Shown piece by piece: positions 56,491 through 64,000 of a stretch of DNA of 64,000 bases. This stretch comes from Cryptomeria japonica (taxonomy: Eukaryota > Streptophyta > Pinopsida > Cupressales > Cupressaceae): contig NC_081411.1 in the NCBI RefSeq assembly GCF_030272615.1, positions 210,621,744-210,685,743 on the forward strand, in the 5' to 3' direction. Every line of letters starts with the position of its first letter. Position 1 is the stretch's first letter. The notes under the pieces were generated by a model. It did no database searches. It saw only the letters and a list, made by a program, of their open reading frames with translations, and had not been told where the DNA came from. The position numbers and the translations under genes are program-made.

Positions 56491-57872
56491 TTAGGAACCT
56501 TTGAAATTGTTTCCAGAAGGGTTCACAAAGGAAGAAGGCTGGGAGGTTCGTTGATTCCTTGTTAAAATCGCACATGAAGAACCTTCAAGAGTTGCCAAAA
56601 TGTTACTACCCTTTTCTGAATCTGACTCATATTTGAGGTAGAATGTTCCAGAGTCGCTAGGTGCCTCTTGAATTCTTTCTGCTTCAGTGAACTCTCCTAA
56701 TTCATCCTTTGTGTTTTGCATCTGAACATGTCTTATCATATCAGGACATGAAATCCCATCATGATCAGTGGTAAGATGAAATGAGCACATGACACCTTTG
56801 TCAGGAGGTGCCTCTATCTGTAATCTTTGTGGAGCTACAGGAAATTGCAACGATCGTCCATAGTTATATTGATTTGAGGTTCTCCTACTTATATCCTGAA
56901 AAGGTTGTGGATAAGAGTTTCTAGGCTTAGGTATTTGCCTCTTTAAAGCAATCATATCATTGACAAGCCGTTGAACAACTGGATCGGTAGAGGACGTAGA
57001 AGCCTCAGATTTTCCTTGAGGAGTTTGTACATCTTTCCTCCATTTGCCAACTATTATCAGATCATCTTCAAGCTCTATAGCCTCATTTTGTGCAGTCTCT
57101 AGGTCGGTCGGCCTACTTCTTCTGAGGTGAAATCCTACGTCAGGTGGCATGGAATTTATGAAGAAAAATCGTTGATTATCTGCAATTGGTCTCTTGGCTT
57201 GAGGAATTTTGTGAATAATCTTATTATATCTTGCTACATAATTCCTCATCGGCTCATGAATTTCCTTCTTCATTTGTGTGAGTTGAGCCAGTAGCGTGTG
57301 TTCATCATCAGCGCTTTGGAATCTTTTTTCAAAAGCGGTTTCATCGTTTGCCAGTCAGTTATGGATCCTACTTGCAACTGGCTAAACCATTCTGCTGCCC
57401 CTTCGGTGAGGGTTTGGACAAAAAGCCTAATAGCCATATCCTCATATTGAACTGCTAGGATTCCTATTGCTACATTAAAAGAGTTCAAATTCTCTTCAAC
57501 TGAAACTTTCCCATCACCTTTATATTTGGGTAAAACATCCTTTGCTCCTTTTGGTAGTGGATTATGTGCTGCGAGAGCAAGAGGTCCAACAGCCGCACCC
57601 CAGGGTTGAGCCATAATGAATACTGGATGAATGGTTACAAGAGGTGGGGCTTGAATTCCAGTAAGTGTTAGTGCTTGCCAAGGGGAAAAAGAAGATATAG
57701 GGGTAACTTTGTCAAGAGATGAAGGTCTGCTTTTGGCCTTCCTTCTAGGAGTAAAACTTAGGGCAAATGAGAGATTTTGCAATTCTTCAAAATAGTTATC
57801 AATTACTCCTTCTCTTCTTTGTGCTCTAGTATATGGACGAGAATCCAGGATGATTATTTGTAGGAAAACCAT
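56491..57872 (-). pseudogene. RE-B gag
   Basis: Two overlapping frames. 57872-57270 has KGDGKVSVEENLNSFNVAIG and FVQTLTEGAAEWFSQLQVGS, part of a retrotransposon gag (capsid) domain. 57273-56491 has MRNYVARYNKIIHKIPQAKR and FFFINSMPPDVGFHLRRSRP. It then has a Gln/Pro-rich spacer and a zinc knuckle CSFHLTTDHDGISC of C-x2-H-x4-H-x4-C type. A one-base shift near 57270 separates them and another lies near 56485. Gag builds the particle and binds the genomic RNA. The start codon choice is uncertain because the region before 57872 is short (145 bp to the PBS). Confidence 0.82.
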
Positions 57873-57993
57873 ATTACTTCAAACAAGACTCAATCTCAAC
57901 AATCTTCTTGCACTCCAAACACTTTTTCTTATTATGGGCTCATGTTTATGACATATTGGTCTATTGAAAAATTTGATTTTCTCTTTGTTTCGC

Positions 57994-58011
57994 TCCCCAG
58001 CAGAGTCGCCA
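57994..58011 (-). promoter_or_regulatory. Primer binding site of RE-B
   Basis: The minus strand reads TGGCGACTCTGCTGGGGA six bases after the 5' LTR. TGG is complementary to a tRNA CCA end. The tRNA is not identified. Confidence 0.75.
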
Positions 58012-58965
58012 AAAATCTGTTAGTGAACAGATTTTCTCTTTGCATTTAAATGATTAGTTTTAAAACTATATTACCTTCTTTTAAGAACAAATGGTTCACT
58101 GAACAGTTGGGTAAGTGTTTGTTAAAATCACCTCCCTCTGAATTTTTGCCTAGGTACAACTCCCTATCTAGATTTTTCATAAAATGTGTTTTTGTTTTCA
58201 TTTATATCCAAATGAAAAGATTTTAACCAGAAAGCATATAAGGCCGCCTATTTCATTCTTGGATGAAAGGCTATAACTTTCCTCATATCTCATAAATAAT
58301 GAAAACTATCTTCTTAATTTTCAAAGTATGTAACTATAGCAACTAAAACAAAGTTCAATATACTTCTTCCAAATAAAGATGAACAGATTCAAAGAAAATA
58401 AATCCACCCACAAATATGAATCTTTTCCAAAGTAAAGAACACATTTCAAAGGAAAGAACATCAGAGCAATAATGAAAAACTGCAATGAAATAATCAAATA
58501 CTACTATTACTTGATCGGATGAACATATGCAAAGACATGTTATCTATTCGGATTCAAAATACACAGATCTTTCTTCTCCCCAAAAACAATATGATCAGAT
58601 TTCATATATATATATATATATCTTTATGTAATCAAAGACATAATGATACATCTGCAAATCTTTTTCCACCACAAATCCCAACCATCTGATTCCTCCTTTG
58701 ATTAAAAACAGAAAATATCAAAACAAACACACGTCCAAGTTTTTTTTTTTTTTAAATCTGTTACTAAAATCTAACCCTTCTACCATCGGTTCTACTTAAT
58801 TTATAGTCTAAACGGGGGGGTCTCCCTAAAAACTTGACCACTCCCCGATAAAATAGTTACGAAACCAATAGAAAGTATTTTGGGATAGTTGTCCCGAAAT
58901 TTTTGCATAACTATGAAAAATGTTTTTAAAAATAAAGAAAACTAGCCCAAAGTAGGTGCATTGTG

Positions 58966-61900
58966 TCATATTTCATCATCATCCTCTTCTCCATCTTCAC
59001 GAGCGTCATGAGCAGCCGTGAGTTCCTGGATCATTGATTGGCTTGGGACTTTCATTGTGTTACGTTTTGCCTTTGCCACCTCTTTATTCCACTTGTGTTG
59101 CACCATCTTCTCTGAGTGCTTCGGCAGTTGATCATTCCCAATGAAAACCATAGATTCGATCCTAGCCACTTTGGTTATATCCTCTAGCGTGAAAATAATC
59201 CTAACTTTGATCTTCTCCATGTTCAACCAGAAAGCCTTGACTACTTCCTATGTACTTAACCCGCAGATTCCTAATTCCCAGTCATGATCGGGATTAACCA
59301 CTTTATTATCTTTGACTATACTACTCTGCAAATCCTGGAGTTCATAGATAGAGGTTTTTGCATCTGTAATTACCGACTGAAAGGTGAGAACCCACCACAT
59401 GATAGTTTTCTTTAGCACAAAAAGTTGGCATTCATCAGATACCAGCTTAATTGAATGTTCTGTCAATCTGGTAGTTCCATACTCTTCAATTTTGGTAAAC
59501 AGACGTAGGACATTTTACCATTTGTGCTCTTCTTTCTCCCATGGTACAAGATGATTTTAGATTTTGGAAATTAGGCTCTGTACCTCATCACACAACTTCC
59601 GGGAGTCGCTAATGTATTTTTCACCATATTTGATTACTTGTTCAATCCATTTTTCAACCGCTTCAGCGATGCTCTTAGCCCGTTGAACTTGATTCATCAA
59701 CTTCTTATTTTCTGGAGAAGTTGGGTCAAAATTATCAGTGGCATGGGATATTGGAATTTCTCCAAGGCAACCGATGCTATCGATGAACTGAGCCAAAACA
59801 CTTATATGTCTTTTAAGTTCTCTTTTCTACTGTCCATCCTTCTCTTACTAGGTAAGCATTTTCTTCGCTGACACGTGGAAAAAATGGTTATCTATATCCC
59901 TACTCATCTTTCCCAACTCTACTTTTGTAATTTCAAAATCATTAGAACCAACCTCTTTGCTCTCATCTTTCGGTTTGTAAGAGGCAATTTCCACCGTCCA
60001 TTTACCAGTTTCCTCGTCATTGTTTAGGTGCACGGTGGTCTTGAACCTCTTTGGCTTCGGATTCTTCTCAGAGTACTTGGAAGCCATCTCCTAAAGTGGA
60101 ATGGTCACAGGAAGAAAGCTCCTTTTCTCTTTCACTAAGGTTGTTAACCATTTAGGAGTCACTGCAAAATGAGAAGTTCCTTCAATCATCTTTGGGGGTG
60201 GCATCATAGCCATAGTCACTGTTTGGTAGTCTAGAGCACAAGCAACTTCACCATCCAAATCTTCAATTTCAAAGATCTGAGCTTCAAGCACGGCATCTTT
60301 TACTCCCATATCCTTGACCTAGTCCATCCTCCTCTGGGCGACACCACATGATCGAGTATGCCAAGGGGTACTGAAATCCAGAGTTGGGCTAGGTCTGCGT
60401 CTAGGCTGAGCTGACTTGATTTCCTTACCTGCACGAACAGGAGCACTATTAGAAGGACGTTTTGTTGAAGACATACTTCTCATAGAAAGGGACTTGGTGT
60501 CTGGCTTCTTTGCTTTCTTCGTGACCACCCATGCCACAGTTCTATCCAGAACTCATTCGGTTCTCAATTGAATGTCATCATTTTCCTCCTCATCCCAATT
60601 AATTGGGGGCATTTTAGTCTCTGTGTGGGCTAAATACCCTAGTTCAAATAGTTCAAGATAATATTCTTCAAGCCCTTTAATATCTATCTTTATTTGCAAA
60701 GAAATAACCTGTTCCAGCACCAATCTCATATTTTCTCATTTGAAGACTTCAAGTTCATCTAAACAGTCTTCCCAGAAATCTTCTAACTATGGCGTGGGAA
60801 GATAAGGCATTAAGCCAAGGCTCCAAGAAAATCCTTTGTTGTCAAACCCTTTTCTTTCAGCATATAGAGAGAAATTAAAATTTCTAAGGTCTGCTCCTAT
60901 ACTTAGTGCATCAGACATTGAATTACAAGATAACACTCCCAGTTGTATTGGAAAATGACCTTCCCACTTGTCCTTAGGTTGTGCCTTCTTGACCACAAAA
61001 GTCAGTTGTCTGCATACTTCTGCTAGGACAAAACAATCAAAATAGAAATGCGGAAGCTTGAAGGGTTCCTCTTCAAAGCCTCCTACTCGTATATAGCAAA
61101 AGCATGGGAACTAGATGTAAAAGCTTCCGAACTTCTTTATCAAGGACTGTGCATCATCTGAAATCTGCTTGGTTTTTGTACCTTTCAGTTCATGACACAT
61201 ATCACCAAGGAATGCATTATGTACCCTTCTAAAATCTTGTAGGGCATTGTCTTTTTGTAGCATTGGATAAAACTCATACACCGGAACATCTTCCTCAGTG
61301 GGCTACTTCGGTATACCTCTTAACTCCTTGACACAAGCTAGACAATACAAAAGATACGAGGACATGAAGAAGTTTTGTTGAAATTGCTTGGCTAGACTCA
61401 ACTACTCTCTCATCGAATCAATAATTAACTCTGCCCAATCCAAATATTGTTTTCCTTCCAGAACTAATTGCACATAGCCATATATCCAATCATCAAAGCT
61501 ATAAGCTTCGGCAGAACCTCTGGCACGATGCAACATAAGCATTACATCGTGGATATGTGCCAACATGTGGTTCTTGTTAGGATTTTTAGGTAGTCTAGAA
61601 CCACCTCTCTGAGGGACCTTCAACCAGAACTTCACCACATTATTCCTGTGTCCGGCTCTATCTGCATTGAACTCACTAATTGACTGAGCAGGGGAGAAAT
61701 TAGAAAACTGATAATCCGGTATCTTGAACACTGAAGCAATCACTTCGCGGTTAATGGCAAGAAGGGTTTCGCCATTATCCCTTTTAATAGTTTCAGATAC
61801 CGGGTCATATCTGGCAATACACTCCCGAACCAGCTCTGGACAAGGAATTGCTGGAGGAAAGGCTGCGGCTTCTAAAAGTCCACTACTCAAAATCTCTATA

Positions 61901-62040
61901 CCAAAAGACTTATCAACACCCTTGAACACCCTTTCTTTCAAATCTTCAAGGTTCTCACCCTTCAGGTCAGTATCACTAGCTATGGCTTCTGTGGATGCCA
62001 TACTAAAGATGTTTCCAAACAAATGCAGGGTGGACTTCAT
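58966..62040 (-). pseudogene. LTR-resident ORF, 5' LTR copy: about 1,025 codons in one frame (function unknown)
   Basis: From MKSTLHLFGNIFSMASTEAI at 62040 to EDGEEDDDEI at 58966 every open piece (62040, 60996, 60537, 60309, 60087, 59796, 59466 and 59226 starts) lies in the same frame, so 3,075 bp show no net indel. It is interrupted only by about a dozen stops, many readable as Gln or Trp codons in the other LTR (for example CAG in the left copy and TAG here near 61402). Predicted layout: globular N-terminal half (62040-60790), basic Ser/Arg/Pro linker near 60537-60319 and a helical charged C-terminal third. No signal peptide, transmembrane segment or retroviral motif is seen. A link to the loosely defined plant transposon-associated helical domains is possible but unproven. 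Confidence 0.65.
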
Positions 62041-62058
62041 GATTTCAAAACAAGAAAC

Positions 62059-62137
62059 CTAAACTTGATTGCAGTGAAACCTTCTATATGAGAGAAAATG
62101 CAAGGGAAAACACTGGAGAAAATAAGGAAAGACTCAC
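62059..62137 (-). other. Candidate 79-bp leader intron, 5' LTR copy
   Basis: Same GTGAGT donor and TTTAG acceptor as the other LTR, at a constant offset of 10,962 bp. Confidence 0.35.
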
Positions 62138-62515
62138 CTTCACAGCTGTATAATTGGATGATGGCTAGCAGCAAGAAAGACTCCTATCCAGGGAAAATAT
62201 AAACAAAAATACAGTAGCAAGTAGCAGACGTAGAACACAAATGATTTTTATACCTTATTGAAAAAGGTAATAGTACAGACACATTAAATGCAATGATTTC
62301 ACAATTTCATTCCGAACGCGGCAAATTGGTAGATTAGACCCCCGCACACATGCATTGAATGCATGGCGGCGTACTTTAAGAAACTACCAGTTCCTGAAAC
62401 GTTCACTTACTTCGAAAAAGCCAAAGAATGACATCACTTTACAATATGGTTCTGCCTCTCCGTATTTAGCAATAAATGCACTTCTCAAAACATTAGAAAC
62501 CGCGGGACCCACCAG

Positions 62516-62900
62516 CATTGAACCCGTATGAACATCTTGAACCAACTTCTTGAGTGTTCAAGTAGTTCAAGATATACACCACGTCAAACTGTTGACCACT
62601 TTGTCGTGTTGAACACGTTGAACATATTTGAACCCTTTCAACTCAGTTCAACATGTTCAACACAAATGTTATATCACCGAATAGGAAAAACTTTATTAAA
62701 GAGCCGCTGCAAAAACTTAGAGAAAATGTTAGTATGAAGAACCTTTTCTGAACACCTTGGAACCTATTGAACCAAAATAAACATCTTGAACCCAGTTCAG
62801 AATAGTTCGACGTGTTCAAGGAGTTCAATGAATTATCTGAACTTGACTTAAATGACTAGAGAAAGGATTTGAGGCCACATTAAGGACTTGAACCAAGGTA
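62516..62900. promoter_or_regulatory. TTGAAC/GTTCAA motif cluster in U3 (5' LTR)
   Basis: Copy of 51556-51935. Most hexamers are unchanged between the two LTRs even where intervening bases differ. Confidence 0.55.
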
Positions 62901-62980
62901 ATATGGTATGAGCTAGGACTCCAACATAAAAAGGAAAAGATGACCCACTCTCACCATGAAGAATAAATGACGCGGTAACA

Positions 62981-62985
62981 GAAGG
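62981..62985. repeat. Target-site duplication of RE-B, right copy (GAAGG)
   Basis: Identical to 47051-47055. Confidence 0.9.
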
Positions 62986-63502
62986 TAGACTTGGTCTGGG
63001 AGATCCGAGCTCCAGAAATTGACCCAAAACATTGGATTTTAAGGCTAATGTTATCTATGTTCTACTTGGTGAGCTCAAGAAAAAGAGTTGTTTCATCAAC
63101 AAACTGAATATTCATCAATTCATTATAATTAGGGAGCCTAATCCCATTAACTTTTGGGGAGAGGGAGTTATCCCTAAGGAGGTAGAATAAAGCATCATAG
63201 GCAATAACAAAGAGAGTAGGGGCTAAGGAGAAGCCCTAGCAAATGGACCAAGAGAGCATAATGGAAAAGGAGAGGGATCCATTAACATCCATTTGAGCAG
63301 AGGCATCTTGAAGGAGGACCTTGGCATAAGTACAAAATTCACTAAGAAAGCCAAAGGCTTCAAGCATTTTAATAATAAAGTCCCATTCCATCCTATCATA
63401 GGCTTTCTCAAAGTCAAGGAGAAACATAGCAGTGTCTTGACCAGAAAATTTAGACCATTCCATGGCTTCCCAACTTGTGATGAGATTTTCCAGAATATAC
63501 AA
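62986..63502 (-). pseudogene. LINE-3 ORF2, RT palm fragment
   Basis: FLLDFEKAYDRMEWDFIIKM is RT motif A. It is followed by AQMDVNGSLSF and, in a shifted frame, APTLFVIAYDALFYLL, and then IQFVDETTLFL in place of the catalytic FADD (Asp changed to Glu at the second position). The frame breaks at 63236. It joins the part at 47055 when RE-B is removed. Confidence 0.75.
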
Positions 63503-63505
63503 ATT

Positions 63506-64000
63506 TAAATTTTTTAATTAAAAATACAATACTTAATAAATAGAACTTTAATTATGTACTATAGTATAATTATTAAAATCTAAAACTCTAACTCTCAAAA
63601 CGACAATGAGTACAAATATTGACAACAAACATTTTATGTCGAAGTTTTATTAATATAATATTATAATATTATAAAATAAAAAATTAATGTTAATAATTTA
63701 ATAAAATTAGAATGAAATAAGTTGTATATTAGTAAATCGAGCAAATCTAAAAATAGACAAAGATTATTTTTCAATCTCACGGTTTTTCTATTTATAGACT
63801 AAAAGTTAACTTCGCGAGTTTGTATGGCATGGTACTCGGTAGTGCATATAAATACGTTACCGTGAAGTTAAAAAAATCAAATTGTTTTAGCTAGTTTGGG
63901 CTCTCAGTTGTAGCAGTAATTGATAGAGCACAGAGAGATGCGATTTTTACAGGGAGTACTCATATAGTTTTCAGACTTAGAGGAATTTTGGTGGAGCAAT
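63506..64000. other. End of duplication unit B, AT-rich, no gene
   Basis: 63506-63925 aligns with 22220-22663 of unit A (GACAATGAGTA, TTGACAACAAACATTTTATGTC, CGGTAGTGCATATAAATA). The last 75 bp diverge. No coding sequence is visible. Confidence 0.65.

Larger units (their letters stand above)
47056..62980 (-). mobile_element. RE-B: Ty3/gypsy-like retrotransposon with 5-kb LTRs and an LTR-resident ORF
   Basis: 15,925 bp, TG...CA ends, 5-bp duplication GAAGG, and two LTRs of 4,963 bp each around a 6.0-kb internal region. On the minus strand the internal region has PBS, gag, protease, RNase H, RT, RT-linked RNase H and integrase. The placement of an RNase H before RT is atypical. Each LTR holds a frame of about 1,025 codons. 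LTR divergence looks larger than in RE-A (roughly a few percent by eye), so this insertion is older. It landed in LINE-3. Confidence 0.93.
58018..62980 (-). repeat. RE-B 5' LTR (right), 4,963 bp
   Basis: Same length as the left LTR and the same ends (TGTTAGTGAAC ... GCGGTAACA). If the promoter lies just upstream of the ORF, U3 would be only about 0.8 kb, and the ORF would lie in R/U5 and thus near the 5' end of the genomic RNA. Confidence 0.95.
45085..63505 (-). mobile_element. LINE-3: 5'-truncated LINE, split by RE-B
   Basis: The two parts are 45085-47055 (3' part, beginning with a poly-T run that represents the poly(A) tail of the minus strand) and 62986-63505 (5' part). The element starts within the RT palm, so it was truncated during insertion. 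It is inserted in the AT-rich tail of unit B: the flanks CAAAAACTAAATAGAA and TTTAATTAAAAATACAATAC are adjacent in unit A at about 22200-22250. It belongs to a third LINE family that ends after zf-RVT without an RNase H. Confidence 0.85.
22931..63925 (+). repeat. Segmental duplication, unit B (split by later insertions)
   Basis: The unit B pieces are 22931-25451, 43953-45084 and 63506-63925. Removing RE-A (25452-43947) and LINE-3 with RE-B (45085-63505) restores a continuous match to unit A. Examples are AAATATTACATACACATT joined to AAATTTTATTGG, and CAAAAACTAAATAGAA joined to TTTAATTAAAAATACAATAC. Confidence 0.8.

Noticed and set aside
47056-62980. Endogenous pararetrovirus or retrovirus with an envelope gene
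   Set aside because: RE-B and RE-A have integrase, LTRs and target-site duplications, and no movement protein, coat protein or envelope-like region with signal peptide and membrane anchor. The LTR ORF has no membrane segments.
1-64000. tRNA, rRNA, miRNA or snoRNA genes
   Set aside because: I saw no cloverleaf with A and B boxes, no rRNA segments and no convincing small RNA hairpin apart from repeat-derived inverted repeats. A covariance-model scan would be needed to be sure.

Overview
The window is plant nuclear DNA, AT-rich, with no intact single-copy host gene that I can support. Very long LTR retrotransposons, several RNase H-bearing LINEs, extra RNase H domains in Ty3/gypsy pol, a plant mobile domain (PMD) gene and the deep nesting all point to a large repeat-rich seed plant genome. 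A gymnosperm such as a conifer is my best guess, but nothing in the sequence proves it.

Layout. Positions 1-1470 hold a fragment of a RING-H2 gene, a MITE-like hairpin insertion and a 232-bp AT-rich tandem repeat. A minus-strand LINE (LINE-1, about 1480-8150) interrupts that repeat; it has ORF1, endonuclease, RT, zf-RVT, RNase H and an unusual in-frame extension after RNase H. A plus-strand full-length LINE (LINE-2, 8569-19250, 15-bp target duplication) follows, itself split by a 3,158-bp ORF-less TG...CA insertion (13666-16823). Next come an AT/microsatellite/RING-fragment/polypurine block (19266-22663) and then a second copy of the LINE-2 3' end (22931-25368) with the same downstream block. 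So this is a tandem segmental duplication: unit A is about 13.5-22.66 kb and unit B about 22.93-63.9 kb.

Unit B was split twice. Retroelement RE-A (25452-43947, minus strand, 5-bp TSD ACATT, 1.48-kb LTRs, near-identical) is a Tat-like Ty3/gypsy element. It has gag, protease, G-patch, RT, RNase H, a second RNase H and integrase, plus an antisense PMD gene with its own TATA box and a predicted 1.1-kb intron. Both the gag leader and the PMD intron carry arrays of the octamer TAGCGC(A/G)T, sense to each transcript. Further on, a 5'-truncated LINE (LINE-3, 45085-47055 plus 62986-63505, minus strand) is itself split by retroelement RE-B (47056-62980, TSD GAAGG). RE-B has 4,963-bp LTRs, each containing an approximately 1,025-codon reading frame in a single frame, and an internal pol in which an extra RNase H domain lies upstream of RT, between protease and RT.

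Almost every coding region is interrupted by stops of the CAG/CAA/CGA/TGG-to-stop type, which fits cytosine deamination in methylated repeats. The order of events that can be read is: LINE-2 insertion, then segmental duplication, then independent insertions (the solo-LTR-like element in unit A; LINE-3 then RE-B in unit B; RE-A in unit B, probably recently). The most unusual features are the LTR-resident ORF and pol domain order of RE-B, the mirrored TAGCGC arrays of RE-A, and the post-RNase H coding segments of the two LINE families.
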